DNA of 28,240 bases. Origin: Zygnema cylindricum (Eukaryota; Streptophyta; Zygnematophyceae; Zygnematales; Zygnemataceae). The notes below the pieces were generated by a model, which worked only from the letters and a program-made list of their open reading frames with translations, did no database searches and was not told the origin of the DNA. Position 1 is the stretch's first letter; each line of letters opens with the position of its first letter. Shown piece after piece: positions 1-19,645 of this stretch. Both the position numbers and the translations under genes were made by a program. The stretch is from the NCBI GenBank assembly GCA_037447655.1, contig JBBHKE010001967.1:64001-92240 (forward strand), given 5' to 3'.

Positions 1-149
1 CATATCCGACAACTGGTAGCTTTATCCTATAGTCTAGGATGAGTGTTACGGTATATAGGGAGCGATAAGTATATAAACCTTAACAACCCAATGTGTTTCA
101 TTAACTGGTTACGGGACAGATTGTACATAAAAATGGATTAGCCCGCACG

Positions 150-790
150 AATTCCGGACCGCACGGAATTAACGAAACGACATTTTATTTAGATGACCAA
201 TATTAAAAGTCGGTCTTCATCGAACGGCCGTGGTGCGAGCCGAGATTCCGGAATGGCCGCCTTGGCATTTTTGGGCGCCGCCACTCCAGATGACACATGG
301 CAATATCCTTGAGGATTGCGGGATCTCTAGAGCGCGAGATGACAAGTCTGGATGTGACAAATGTCACATTATGGCGATGACGTACAAGAAACGTACAGAA
401 AGTACTCCAGCACCTGAACTTTATTGTATGGTATAGTCATATGATTGGTTAGTGTCTCAGTACTAGGGGGCTTAGAGAGTGGTTTTGATGACTTAGAATA
501 TTTCTTGTAGGTAGCCGCCTCTCCTAGAGGACATCTTGTATAAAAGGCAAACTTTGGCCAGCCATAACTATCAATTTACTTGACCTTTTTCAGTGATTCT
601 TTTTGATGCGGACTTAAGGGAGTCCACGCTTCAGAAAAGAGTATTCGGTCAGAGTATTTGCTTGCGAGGGTGGCTGCATTTCTTAGGGGGAGTCAGAGTG
701 GGTGAATGTGTCCAAAACTCATATTCTAACTTTGCATTCTGTTGTGGAACTGAGAACATAGAAAGTCTTATTTCACAGGGGTGAAGCTGT
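150..790 (+). repeat. Old dispersed repeat, copy 1
   Basis: Alignable to the reverse complement of about 20785-21440 along its length: AACGAAACGACATTTTATTT, TCATCGAACGGC, TATGATTGGTT, CTTTGGCCAGCCATAACT and CAGTGATTCTTTTTG all have counterparts in order. The unassigned ORF at 593-784 lies inside it. Family unknown. Confidence 0.7.
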
Positions 791-1228
791 ATTGCGGTTC
801 TGATTGTGAAGGGGTCAATCATTTGGGTTTTTATCAACTTGGAGTTGACACTAACTAGATAAGCTTATTTGGACCTGCGAATTCTATAGGGGGAATGGAC
901 CCCATATAATTACATGAGCTAAGCGAACTTACTTTGTATTTTAGTGCGGATCCGCCGGACCGGGTTTGCAAGTGCCCCTATGTGTAAGAATGTAATTGTA
1001 ACTTGCTTTTTTGATGATTGTATATGTTGACAATACTTGTGACGGGTGTCAACGTCTACAATTTGTGTTGTCGGCTTGTTGCACGTAAATTTTTGGAAGT
1101 GCTTATGACACCGCATGTCTAACCGTGACATTGTAAATGTATCGCATCCCTGCCTGTGCAGTTCACGGTTGAAAAAGATGCGCTTTGCCTTTGAGTATCT
1201 TATCCGGTCGACGTGAAATGGCATTAGA

Positions 1229-1700
1229 ATTTCGAGACCCCTGCAAAAAAAACCCCGTATTGAACGAAAACGCACAGAACCAAACAAATTATGTACTTTT
1301 CTTCGTCATATTCAACACAAACGGACAAAACATAGCGAATTTTGTACTTTTCTTTGTCCTTAGAAATCGTATGAAAATTTTCGAAAATTACGGCATGTGC
1401 GAATGTATGTTTCAATTTGTTTATCGAAAATACCTAGTTTTATAACACATCGCGCATGCGTATTAAACATAAGGTTGAAGATGACGTTTTTTGTCGTGGA
1501 AGTGGGTCGAATAACACAATACGACAAATTTTCGTGCATCCTAAGTTCGAGGATGACGCAAATTGTAATCTACAAATTTGTGATTCTTTCGTACGGTTGT
1601 AACTTAGGCAGTACGGCGCTAAGTTTTACACGAAAATGTCAGAAAAAAGCCATTACTTATGCACATGGGGACATACCTTAAGGAATCGCAAAAATGTTCG
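1229..1700 (+). repeat. Second old dispersed repeat, copy 1
   Basis: Shares CGAGACCCCTGCAA exactly with 18323-18336; 1300-1420 matches the reverse complement of about 18765-18880, and 1540-1640 resembles 19550-19640 in direct orientation. The rearranged order suggests a decayed transposon. Confidence 0.55.
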
Positions 1701-2540
1701 GACTATGCGGCACAAAATTACAATTAGAGTGAGGTTCCATTAAGGAAAAGATGTCGTTGTTTACTGAAAGCCGTAATGTTTCGTATAGTGCCGTACCAGA
1801 AGAAAAAAAATGTCAGAAAAACAAGGCTATTGAATGAAGAATTTCATTCTCCACGTTTATGGGCGTAAATGTGGACCGTCGGATGCATAATCGGATACGC
1901 CATCGTCTGACACTTCCAGTTTGCAACAAATGACCCGGAGTAGGTCAATTCTCAGCGGCTGAACGAATAGCATCGTGCCTCATGGAAAAGTGCACAAACA
2001 TCCATGACGACCGCGCGACCAAGTGGGTACATGTCGCATATGACATGTGCCTTCTGCCAAGGAGGATGCGAGCCCACCAGGAGCCGCAAGAAAATCTTTG
2101 ACGGAGGATATTGTTTCACGCTTCTGTTGCCATCCACGAACCTTTCTGACATTTTCGTACGCTTTTACGCATCTTAAGTTTCGTCCGCCCGTGCAGATTT
2201 TATTCAGTACGTCGTACGAGTCACTTTTTACCTTCGCTGGTACAAATATGTGGTCACAATTTGCTGTCAAAGATTCTTTGAAGATTACCTGAATCGTATT
2301 CTTATATTCCGTGGCCAAATCAAAGTGTGCCACGCAAAAACAATGTCGGTTACTGACTTGACACAATGGAACGGTCGCTTCAGTAAACGAATTTTTTATG
2401 TTTACAGAGACCGCCTAATGGAACAACGCTCTTACTCCACGACTTCGGAAGTCGATCGTGACCGTCGATCGATATTTTTTAGGGCAAGGTATTTCTTCGA
2501 TTATATCAATAGTCTATCTCACAAGAACACGATAGTGCAT
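1701..2540. other. Intergenic, no gene seen
   Basis: Contains a possible Harbinger-type end fragment (TTAGAGTGAGGTTCCATTAAG near 1723). The overlapping ORFs have no recognisable features. Confidence 0.5.
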
Positions 2541-2754
2541 TACACCGTGAATCGCTATTAGTGTTAATGTTTTTTTCGTCCCTTAAAACATATTTTCTCC
2601 GTACACATATGTCGGATTGTTGTTCTGACGGTTGCGATTGAATGGTAAGATTGTCACCTTCCGTTTGGCGGCCTTAAAATGAAAATTGGACAAATATGTA
2701 CGGAAATAATATGTTTTCAAGGGCGAAAAAATTATTATCGCTAAAAGCGATGTA
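2541..2754 (+). mobile_element. Mariner-like MITE, copy A
   Basis: Starts TACACCGTGAATCGCTATTAG; foldback ends pair CTCCGTACACATATGTCGGA with its complement near the right end. The last ten bases of the right repeat are lost where a Harbinger-like element begins. Confidence 0.85.
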
Positions 2755-2755
2755 A

Positions 2756-3542
2756 GGGTGAACCTCCATCAGGCGCCGACAGTAATCGTACGGATACGTT
2801 TACTGGCAGTAATATTTCGTTCACTTCTCCATCAGGTCGTGTCAGCAAAGAATATATCGCGTACGTGTTTTCTTTCGATTGAGTGCACGTAGGTTCATGT
2901 TCTGACGGCGTGCTTGTCAAATATTCCAAAAGCACAATATCTGAATTCTCATCCGTACATCCAGTCGCAAAATTAAATTACGTGAATGTATAATTTGTAC
3001 GTTCGTGTTTTGTCCTTTCAATCGTTGTTTTGTCGTTCGTGCTTCGTCGTGGTGCCGTAAATTCCGGATGTCAACGGATGATGGAGGAGGCAAACATTCT
3101 TTGAATGTTTTGAACGGCAGGCAAAACGGCACATTCTTCGACAAAGATTTTCTCGTGGTTTTCCTTAGGATTTGATTCCCGCCTGTCCAAAGGCGTGTGG
3201 CATATGTTCGAAGGCGCGTGGCGTATGCCACATGTAGGCTTTCTATTCTGGATCGCACTTGACCTTTCCACGCGTTAAGATTTTACACGTCCAGTTTCTA
3301 GCTAGTCTCCTCCTGAGGACAGTTGAGGAGTGTCACCAGGACAGAATGAGCGTTTGCTTCGAAAACACATAATCGGACGGTCGACGTTGTCGCCCAAAAG
3401 TTTGGAGAATCTTAACGAATCTCCAGTAATCATGCTTAAAAAAAAAAAAAAAACAGTACGGCCATGTACGAAATGAGCTGGACCTGTACGAAAATGCACT
3501 TTTTCCAGTAATGAACCTCACTTTTCGCCTGATGGAGGTTAC
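2756..3542 (+). mobile_element. PIF/Harbinger-like element, second copy
   Basis: TAA then GGGTGAACCTCCATCAGGCG at the left; TTCGCCTGATGGAGGTTA at the right, whose outermost bases are lost. It abuts the broken right end of mariner-like copy A. A run of 15 A lies near 3440. Confidence 0.65.
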
Positions 3543-3546
3543 GGAG

Positions 3547-4377
3547 GGCATATGCAAGTTCTACTATTTAGACAATATTCACTCGAATCATTAAATACGA
3601 CAAAATAGTTTGAATAATCGCCAAAGCCAAAGGATAAAGTAATGGTTAATAAAACCCCAAGCTTCAGTTTCCCGCTTTCCGTAAAACAACAGTGAGGTTT
3701 CACAATTTATTTTATTTAATCTCAACTATTCGAATTGTAACCACCACTGCGGAATGCCCTCTCAATACTTGTTACTTTCTATCTCATGCAAACCTAGCTC
3801 AAGTCTAAGGAACACTTAAAAAAGGTGAAAAAAAGAGACGTAGCGATTTGGAAAAACTCTTTCATCTAACTTAAAATAGGACTTAAAAATACAATGTCGA
3901 CATCAAAGTATAAAGCAACGTGTTGAAAAAACTATTAGTTCCCATGACTAACACCCTCTTTTTACATGAACATGACCGAAAAAAAACAAACTTGGGAACT
4001 AATGGAAAAAAGCACTTTCAACAATGCTATACTCAAAAAAGACATCCAAACGACCACAACTCCAAAACCAAAACTGAAAAAACATGCTTTTCTAATTTCG
4101 AATTACGTAAAGTTGACTTCCCGGACATTTTTTTTATTATGTACATCATAGAACTCAACGACCTCTAAAAAGACCTTTCAAAAACCCTAAAAAACCCGAC
4201 CTCGTCACTCGACTTCCTTCAAGAACCACAAAACTATGTCTTTGATTCACTTTTCCTCTTCCAACCATCAAAAATAGTATTTTCCTTTCTTGTGCCGTCG
4301 TCCTCCTCAATCCACGACAATCTCGCTCATCTTCATTTTTTTTAGGGTTTTTCATTTTTCTTAAGGTGTTTTAGGGT
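3547..4377. other. Region downstream of the RLK stop; probable 3' UTR and intergenic
   Basis: Telo-box motifs lie at 4371-4379 and 4342-4350 (as AAACCCTAA on minus) and 4182-4190 (plus). The rest is A- and T-run rich. No second gene was supported. Confidence 0.45.
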
Positions 4378-11348
<6,971 letters not shown>

Positions 11349-11380
11349 TCTAGAGTATTGGTAAACGACAAAGCGAAAAT

Positions 11381-11517
11381 GGGGATGGGGAGGAGGGAGG
11401 GAGGAAGGGAGGGAGGGAGGGAGGGAGGGAGGAAAGAAGAGAGAGAGAGAGAGAGGGACAGAGAGGGAAAGAGATAGAGAAGAAGCGGAAGGAAAACAAA
11501 AGAAGAAGTGGGAGAGG
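11381..11517 (-). repeat. CT-rich tract (minus strand) upstream of RLK exon 1
   Basis: GGGA and GAGA on plus. In the transcript direction it is pyrimidine-rich and lies 35-170 bases before the proposed ATG; AG in ACTCTAG at 11349-11350 could be an acceptor of a leader intron. Confidence 0.75.
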
Positions 11518-11681
11518 GGTAAAAAATAAATAAAATAAAATACCAAAAGCTGTATTTGAATTGCGTATTTTAAATCCTTACAATATTTTTAATTCGAAAA
11601 TAAACTCTCTTATTTCCTTTTTAATTAATTATAGGACTATATGATTTTAAAAACCTTAAAAAAAATTCCTATTTTTTTCTT

Positions 11682-11860
11682 CCACTTTCTTTCCTTCTCT
11701 CTCCCATCCTCTCTCCTCCTCTCTCCCTCGCTCTTCCTCTCCCCCCCCCCCCTTATATTATCTCTTTCTCTCTCTCCTCCTTTCTCCCTCCACTCCCCTC
11801 CGCTCTTCCCTCTCTTCCCTTCCTCTCTCTTCTTTTTTATCCCTCTTCTTTTCTATTCCA
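11682..11860 (+). repeat. CT-rich tract upstream of RLK
   Basis: CTCTCC-type low complexity on plus, with a run of about ten C near 11741-11750. It lies outside the proposed RLK transcript. The ORF over it is an artefact. Confidence 0.8.
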
Positions 11861-12217
11861 TTTTTATCCTTTAATTTTCTATCCTATTTTTATCTCGTTT
11901 ACATTTCTCCGTCACAAAATCGCGTGCGCTCCAAAACGCGTCCGTCCGCCGCTAAACGACAAAAGTAAGATAATTCGTCGCAGAATTTAAAAATGTCGGT
12001 GCGGCGGTTCTCCTTTTTGTCGTTTTGCGGAGATCTTTGGCGCGCCTAAAGTTCTAAAACATATTTCGGTACCTTTTTGTACTTTCTCCACGTGAGGACA
12101 GATTTTTTTTGCTATTTTTTCGAATGTCAGACCGCTGTAACAACCTGCCACGTCAGCTTGGACCGTATTTTTGAATTTTCCGTGCGCACTTTATTAGGTT
12201 CTGCTGGAACGGTACAG
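11861..12217. other. Upstream region of the RLK, no gene seen
   Basis: GC-richer than its surroundings at 11920-12050. GCTAAACGACAAAAGTAAG and TTTTTGTCGTTTTGCGG form an imperfect inverted repeat. It could include promoter elements. Confidence 0.35.
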
Positions 12218-12430
12218 TACACCGTGATTAGTGTTTATAATTTTTCGCCACTTAAAACATTTTATCTCCGTACACACTTGTCGGATTTTTAATTTGAGAC
12301 CGCCAATCGGAAGCTGTGAATCTTACCTTTCAATCGCAACCGTCAGATCAAAAATCCGACGAGTGTGTACGGAGAAAAGATGTTTTAAGAGACGAAAAAA
12401 ACATTAACCCTAATAGCGATTCGCGGTGTA
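12218..12430 (-). mobile_element. Mariner-like MITE, copy D
   Basis: TACACCGTGATTAGTG left end, GCGATTCGCGGTGTA right end. The internal ACCGCCAATCGGAAGCTG shows it is reversed relative to copy B. Confidence 0.92.
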
Positions 12431-12539
12431 CTATCATCATGTTACCGAAACGATAGCGGTGAATCTCAACCGTTCGATTGAAGGGATGGCGCGCTTTAGA
12501 TCGAACGTCTCAGTTTTGAATTTTTTCGTAAAGATCCGC

Positions 12540-12754
12540 TACACCGTGAATCGTTATTAAGGGTTAATAACTTTTTTGTCTCTTAAAACATATTTTCTCC
12601 GTACACACTTGGTGGATCTGACGGTTGGGATTGAAAGATAAGATTCTCAGCTTCTGATTGACGGTCTCAAATTGAAAATCGGAGATGTGTGCACAGTAAA
12701 AAGATGTTTTAATTGGCGAAAATAGTATCAACACTAATAGCGATACACGGTGTA
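12540..12754 (+). mobile_element. Mariner-like MITE, copy E
   Basis: Complete: TACACCGTGAATCGTTATTA at the left and AATAGCGATACACGGTGTA at the right, with TA at both outer edges. Confidence 0.93.
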
Positions 12755-13270
12755 GCTGTAAAAAGGACAGTCACGAGGCGGTCGAGATCGTACGGTCGCT
12801 AATGACAATTGTGATCGGACGGTCAGATTCATATCTAAGATACACGTGCGAACCGGCTTTAGCTGTAAAATACACTTGTTTCGCTTTGAGGCGTTCGCGG
12901 TTTTCACAACGTTCAAATCCACTTGTACTTTTTCACACGTGTCAAACATATTTGGAGTCTCCCGAGTGGGAAGGTAAGATTTTTTTCATCTTTTGCCTCT
13001 CCATCCGACACGAGGCGAATGATTTTTAAAACTTTTTAACTTTTAGTATATTTACCAGAAAAAAAGGCCGGGGAAAAAGTTAAAGAGAACATGGTGTTGC
13101 TGTCGTATGTAATAATGATTCTGTACGGTAGTGATAACGAATTGGTCGTAACTTCTTGTGTTTGGGAAGAAAAGTGCTCTCCCGGCCGTTAACTTTTGCG
13201 CACGAAATAAACGGCCGTCTCAAATGACAGTTCACCCTGAAGGGAATTGTCGGGGGATGCCACTAACTGC

Positions 13271-13479
13271 TACACCGAGAATCGCTATTAGGGTTAATGT
13301 CTTTTTGGTCTCTTAAAACATATTCTCTCCGTACACACATCCCGGATTTAGGATCTAACGGTTGAGATTGAAAGTTATTATACTCAGCTTTCGATTGGCG
13401 GTCTTAAATTGAAAATTGGACAAATGTGTACGGATAAAAGATGTTTTCAGTGGAGAAAATATTATTAACGCTAATAGCA
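13271..13479 (+). mobile_element. Mariner-like MITE, copy F
   Basis: Left end TACACCGAGAATCGC. The right arm stops at ACGCTAATAGCA, losing the terminal CACGGTGTA. Confidence 0.9.
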
Positions 13480-14529
13480 CCCCCAGAAAAAACATCCGTA
13501 CTAAAATGGACGCTTCTCGGACACCTACTGGATTTTGACGGGTGTCCATCCGACTCCGTCAACGATTCCTTGTCCGTACAGACGACCGCTAACAATAGGT
13601 CAATAGCTCTGACGACACGCGTGGAGACCTGCGCCAAAGGTGGGAACTGGCGAAGTACAGTACTGTACCGTACCGTTCGAATCTTTTTGTCAAGTCTCCA
13701 TGTGACTCTAGGGCGTTGACATATGGCAAGAAAATCTTACAACACAACAATTGTTGAATAAATTTTGTTATATGGACAACAACCAAAAAATATATATGGA
13801 CAAAATATTGTTATATCGTCGCCATAAGAGTTAATCGGCCTTATTCCAAGTTGTGTTTTTTGTTTTTTATACATGAAATATTAAAATAGTGTGGATAAAA
13901 CTGTTTAAATATGTGGTCCAAATGCCACGTGGCAGATTTATTGAAGAAAAGGTTAATTGAAATAATCTGATAGCGTATTCATCCACTAACACTGACAGCG
14001 ATTGGAACTGCAAGATCTACGCACTGTCCTTTTTTGTCGTCTAGTCAACTTCAAATTGGAAAATGAGATATATGACACGTGGTACGTTCAAGTAGGTTCA
14101 TTCATGGTTGGATGACGTCTTGTCGTATTCATCTTGTTAACTAAAGTGTTTCTAAAAGTAGTGTTCCTATGTACGGACGATTTTTGATACTACAAGCGGT
14201 TGAAATTGTATTTTGGCGATTTAGAATTTATGCGCCGCGTGCACAGGGTGACGTCATGAAAATATAATACGCGCATAAATAATTATAGTTTCGCACTTTA
14301 CTGGTAACTGTCCATCGTTTTAACTTTTTTGTCTTTTTTAGAGTTAAAGCACTTGTAAGCACTGTACTGTAGTTCAGTCGAAACTTTTTTTGCGGCGAAT
14401 TCATATAAAATAGCACTAGAAACTAGAAACGCTATTTGAGTGAGTGGATTAATGTTTGCCACGTGTAATTCCACCCTATGAAGAATCCATCGAGATTTTC
14501 CAAGGGTTCAGGAGTAAACGTTTACCTTT
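13480..14529. other. Intergenic, no gene seen
   Basis: Holds a G-box palindrome at 13923-13934 (TGCCACGTGGCA) and a TGACGTCA motif at about 14250. The ORFs are short and overlap a MITE end. Confidence 0.4.
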
Positions 14530-14537
14530 CTATATTT

Positions 14538-14831
14538 CATAGTTCAAAAGTAGGTGAAAGTAGGCCCATACAGTATGCCTATTGTATGCAAAAACATACA
14601 ATATGACATTATGACCTTAAGAGCCTTCTAGTATTAAAACATTCAGAGCAAAAATTGGACCAATTAAAACATTCGAACAAAAAAAAATTATTTACACCGT
14701 TAGATTCGGAAGATCGAACGGTCGTTGATCAAAGTAGTGATCTAAGAAGATCACATGAAAAGCCTATAACACAACTTACGATAAAGGCGCCGACCAAAGA
14801 CCTACCATAAAAACGCTACTTTTGAACTATG
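14538..14831 (+). mobile_element. hAT-like MITE family 2, full copy with perfect 8-bp duplication
   Basis: Perfect 16-base inverted ends CATAGTTCAAAAGTAG / CTACTTTTGAACTATG. The flanks are both ctatattt (14530-14537 and 14832-14839). It is 294 bp, with no coding content. Confidence 0.95.
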
Positions 14832-15032
14832 CTATATTTAATTTTTTTTTTTTAAGTATCCGTGAAGCGATCGCACCATCGAGTCTAGGGTTTTGGGTTT
14901 CCGCTCCATCAAGGGGCCAAAACTCGTCATATCGAGGCCGTTTTTAGGGTTTGTGAAAATCTTGACCGTCCAGATAGGAATGTGTACAAATCGTACGGAA
15001 TTGAACTGAAAAAGGCCCTGATATGGCTACAG

Positions 15033-15252
15033 TACACCGTGTATCGCTATTAGTGTTAACAATATTTTAGCCACTTAAAAAATCCTTTTTCGTACATATT
15101 TGTACAATTTTCAATTTAAAACCGCCAATCGGAAGCTAAGAATCTTGCCTTTTAATCGCAATCCTCAAATCCACAATCCGACAAATGTGTACGGAGAAAA
15201 TATGTTTTATGTGGATAAAAAACAAATATCACTAATAGCAATACACTGTGTA
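15033..15252 (-). mobile_element. Mariner-like MITE, copy G
   Basis: TACACCGTGTATCGCTATTAG to ACACTGTGTA. Internal orientation reversed (ACCGCCAATCGGAAGC). Confidence 0.9.
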
Positions 15253-15418
15253 CTGTACTTCTCGTACTTTTTGGCACTTGATGGAGCGGTTGCCCAGACG
15301 ACGACCATCAAGGCACCTGTCGACCAAAGTAAAGAAATAAATAGCTCCGCGTAGGAGACTGTAGAACACTATATACCAGCCAATGAAAAGATGCCACGTG
15401 CAAACACCATGAGAATTA

Positions 15419-16091
15419 GGGTGGACTTTTATTAGGCGTCTCAGTAATTGTACGAGAAATTTTACTGAAAGGTGTGCCTTCCATTAGGTCGCGACAGTAA
15501 ACCACTTTTTATTTGCGTGGCTCATTCTGGTTGTAACACGTAGATTAACATTAGATGCGTAAAATCTTGAAAGAATCTTAAAATGCGAAGTCTGAACGCA
15601 ATATCTGTACCCGCGGAGGAAATATCTGTACCGTCGGAGGTATTTAATGACTCGTACATATGGCATTAAATGCACTACCCAAAATTTCAAACGCAACGAC
15701 AAAAAGGCGGCGGCAAACTTTGATGGTGGGAGCGTGACGGGCTAATTTTGGCAGATTCGCAGCCACCCTGGCGTAGCGCACGTGGCCCTTAAGACGTGTA
15801 CGCACATATGCGCGCGCTCCTCGTGGATTTTTTTTACCTTTTCCACGCGGCCTATTTTTACACGTTCTGTATTCGAGAACTATCCTCACTGTGCACGGTC
15901 TTAACAAACTTTAGGGTTGGTGACGTGGCGTCTCGGATTAAAAGTATTAAATAATCCAACGGTCCAAAATTACGCCTACAACATTGGACATTTTCCTGTA
16001 ATGTTGTTTTCCTTGGAAAAAAAAAAAATCTGTACGAAACGGTACAACCATCAGTAAAAATCCCTACTTTTTCGCTAATGGAAGTCCACCC
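15419..16091 (+). mobile_element. PIF/Harbinger-like non-autonomous element, TTA duplication
   Basis: GGGTGGACTTTTATTAGGCG at the left and CGCTAATGGAAGTCCACCC at the right are inverted, with TTA on both sides (15416-15418, 16092-16094). No transposase was seen in the 673 bp. Confidence 0.75.
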
Positions 16092-16094
16092 TTA

Positions 16095-16683
16095 GAGAAG
16101 GAGAATGCAGAACCAGCCAAAAATTCATATCCGCGGTCCTTTTCCCTGCCGTCACTCTGAAACTTCATGGCCTCCCACACTTGGCCACCTGTTCAATAGG
16201 CCGTACATAACAGCATACCATCCACGTGGCATTTGTTAAACTAAAATCTTTGCGATTTTACCATCATTATCTTAACTTGAGCCGACGTGGCAGCACCTAA
16301 AATAAGGCATGTAACTCAGAAACTCGTCTCCTGGGACCAGTTAGCGGTAAATTCCGGAAGAAATACTGCCAGAAATGTACGGATACACATATATCTGTAC
16401 GGAAGTTTTGACGTAAAGGCAAACTGTTGTATCATAACGGTCGACGGTATTCCTTGGAAGTTACGTTTTTTTGTCGTTAAATCATTTGTCAAACGAATCT
16501 TTAGCTACTTGTTTAATGTCGGCATCTGCATGCACGTTTCGTCTCCAATCACACGTGGGAGTTATAGAAGATGTCTGGCAAAAGTGGGCAGGTATGTGTA
16601 CGGCGGGCATCAGGAGCGTGTACGGATGCCAGTCGGCAGTACGGCCAATCATTTTAAAATATGCCGGCTGGTCATTTGGCCGT
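16095..16683. other. Intergenic, one unassigned ORF
   Basis: An ORF from 16287 to 16784 runs through this stretch into mariner-like copy H. Its composition shows no domain, repeat or membrane segment I recognise. CACGTGGC lies upstream at about 16223. Confidence 0.3.
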
Positions 16684-16904
16684 TACACCGCGAATCGCTA
16701 TCAGTGTTAATGATTTTTTTGTCACTTAATACATCTTTTCTCCGTACACATCTGTCGGATAGAGTATTTGACGGTTGCGATTAAAAGAGAAGATCTTCAG
16801 TTTCCGATTGGCGGTCTCAAATTGAAAATCGGACAAGTGTGCACCGAGAAATAATGTTTTAAGTGGCGAAAATATAATCAACACTAAGAGCGATACACGG
16901 TGTG
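16684..16904 (+). mobile_element. Mariner-like MITE, copy H
   Basis: TACACCGCGAATCGCTATCAG to GCGATACACGGTGTG, internal GATTGGCGGTCTCAAATTG. The final TA has become TG. Confidence 0.9.
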
Positions 16905-17382
16905 GCTTGTACATATTAAAGTGCTACGCACCAAAAGGGAGCGAAAGGCAGAGGCGGCGGCATCCAAAAAATATTACTGGCTGCCCGTTACTATTTAGGC
17001 CAATCACAGACGTCAAGAGAATCGTCAAATCAAGGCGGCCGCGGCTAAAAATAAATCTGATTGGCCGACGAAAAAGAAAACTAAATGCCAGACATACGCT
17101 TCGCGCTCAGAAATATTCAGGTGCCAATGTAATTGTTACCTTTTTACAGACCTTTATATTTTATTTTTATAGATCAATGTTATGTAATGAAGATTCTTCG
17201 TACTAGTTATATGTTTATTCCAATGCCCGTAAAACAAAAGTCGTCACTTTAACTCGTGGCGTCTGTAGAGGCCTCTAGTTAATATATATTGGTAAATGAC
17301 ATGTATTTTGCGACACTGACGATGTCACAAATTTTGAAACTTTGCGCCATGGCGTTGCTAAAAAAAAACATTGTCGTTTTTC

Positions 17383-18135
17383 TAGTGTTGTGTATCGGCG
17401 AGGATTTGCCGATAACCGATATGGGCCTTTTTCCGGGTTGCCGAGAATCGATATATTGGCACGATATATCGACATCAGTCTTATCGCCGATAAACATAAC
17501 ATCAATATCGATAACTATCGGCAACAACTGTACAGACCGTACACCTAAATGTACGGTCCATACACTCATCAGTACGTACACACCGCGGACACCCTCCCCC
17601 CCTATTTCGGAAAAAAATCATGATATTTGCTTTATTATTTCTAATTTAAGGGGTTTTACTTAAGTTCCACGCTCCCATGCCCTTCCAAAATTTTCACCAG
17701 ATGGTGGCAGCAAATGGCGGCAGTCAGACAGATTTGTTCGTCTGCCCTATTCCTCTACTATTCGTCAGGTTTTCGAAAAAGTTTGATTTTACAAATTTAC
17801 AATGTAATTTAAGTTTTTTGTTTTGGTACTATAATTTTATAACTAAAAACTATTGTTTTAAATTTGTCAACGTTTATGTGCCGCGCTGTCCGTAATAAAC
17901 TGCAACTAAACAAAATACGGACCAGATTCTTATACGTGGCATGCCACGCTATATAAAGTCAATAATATAATATAATATATTATAAAGTACTACTGTATTC
18001 GTACTTGGTTAAGTTATCGCCAATAAGGAATTTGTTGGTCTCGAACCGATATATCCTGACCTCTTACCGTTAGATAACCGATAACTATCCGTATCGGTGT
18101 TATCGCAATAATTTTTTTGTCGATACACAACACTA
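17383..18135 (+). mobile_element. hAT-like non-autonomous element 1, copy 1 (753 bp)
   Basis: TAGTGTTGTGTATCGGC at the left and CGATACACAACACTA at the right are inverted. Flanks cgtttttc and ctattttc agree at 6 of 8 positions, fitting an old 8-bp target duplication. The interior is rich in ATCGATA words; no transposase was seen. Confidence 0.85.
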
Positions 18136-18309
18136 CTATTTTCCCTCGACTTGTCATCGAATGGCACCCACAATCAAACATTTTTTTTAAGTACTTTCGT
18201 TTTTACCATAGTTGTTGTATTTCATTCCATGGAGTGGGAGTAGGGAGAGATTATGGGAGAGGGAAGGGAAGAGCAACAACAATGTAGATTTTTGGAAAGA
18301 TCATTAAAC

Positions 18310-19645
18310 AAAAATGGAGGTCCGAGACCCCTGCAATTTTTTTTTCCATACATGCTCGCAACGCATCAAAAAAAAAATAGCGTGTACTCATGTGAAAATA
18401 TGGAAAATAGTGTGATATGAGTAACAAGGTTTTCCTGATTAGTGGTTGAGGCATCAATTCAGTATGAACTGGCTTTTCCCGTGGTTTAGCTTCGAGTTTA
18501 GAAATTAGACCGTAACAACATGTGCCGAAGTAAAGGTTTTTTTGTGTCCATTCTCCGAATAAACTTAGCATTGTACAGCTTAAGTTACACACGCAGGAAG
18601 AAAGTGAAAAAAATAGAAGTTCAGTTCACATCAAAGTCAAACTTATAATGTACTACGTGTTGTCGTTTTGTGTTTACGGCCACGTCAAGAAACATTATCT
18701 TGAAAGTTGAACTTAAAACACATCGGGGATGCATTTTAAATTATAGTATCACAACTCCACAAAAAGTAAAACATATTTGCACATGTCAAAGGTTTTCAAA
18801 ATTTTCAAAGGATTTCGAACAACGACGCAAAGTACAATGGTTTTGGTTTGTCCGTTTACGTGTAGTACAACGTGGAAAATTACACAATTTGTTTATATTT
18901 TGTCGGTTTGCATTCACTAAAATTTTATTTTTTGTTACAAAAATCTCAAAATTTCGATGCCATTTCACGAAAAAGATACGCAATTTGTGAGGGCAACACT
19001 CCAACTCGCACTAACCTCTTCCCTCACTTTGCCTCACATCCACTCCTTCACACTTCACAATTGGAGGGGGTGTTGCCTCTTTAGAAAACTTACCACAAAA
19101 TATAACATATATATGTTTGTTAATTTTTTGAAGTTATGGGGAAAGGAGGTATGATAAAGATTCAACGCGCGTAGAAATTCTCGAAGAGGCGATCGTACAA
19201 GAAAGATAAAGAAAACGTCATTTTTTCAATCATGGGCATCATCCATTGACAACATAAGCCTGTAATGCTATAGGTCTAGAACGTCACGTAAAGACTCGCA
19301 CGGTCATAAAAAAATGTGAATAATACACTGCGACAACGACGTTGATCACGTCACAAGTATTGTCGGTGTATACATTGTTCACAATCGTAAACAAAGATTT
19401 CGTTTTTACGCATAGGGAGACTTAAAAATTGTGTACGAAAAATCTAACCTCGAGTAAAAAGTTATTTCGCTAAGTTACAATTACATGGGGATACGACCTT
19501 AGTTGGCATAACGTAGCGGTAGGTTGTAACATGGACGACGCCAAACTAAAGTGCATACGAAGTTTCAAGATGACGTAAATTGACCTTCAATGTATACATA
19601 CTATTCGTAAAGCAAACGTTGAAATTTGTGACTTTTTACAAAAAC
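18310..19645. repeat. Second old dispersed repeat, copy 2
   Basis: Counterpart of the 960-1700 region with mixed orientation. CGTCACAAGTATTGTC near 19355 is the reverse of GACAATACTTGTGACG near 1029. No intact ORF supports a protein here. Confidence 0.5.

Noticed and set aside
919-1287. 122-codon minus ORF
   Set aside because: It overlaps a decayed dispersed repeat and has no recognisable protein features.
12905-12925. GTTCAAATCC, a tRNA B-box-like word
   Set aside because: No A-box or cloverleaf arms fit around it.
16287-16784. 165-codon plus-strand ORF
   Set aside because: The last 30 or so codons are MITE sequence, and the rest shows no domain or membrane segment I can recognise. It is more likely chance.
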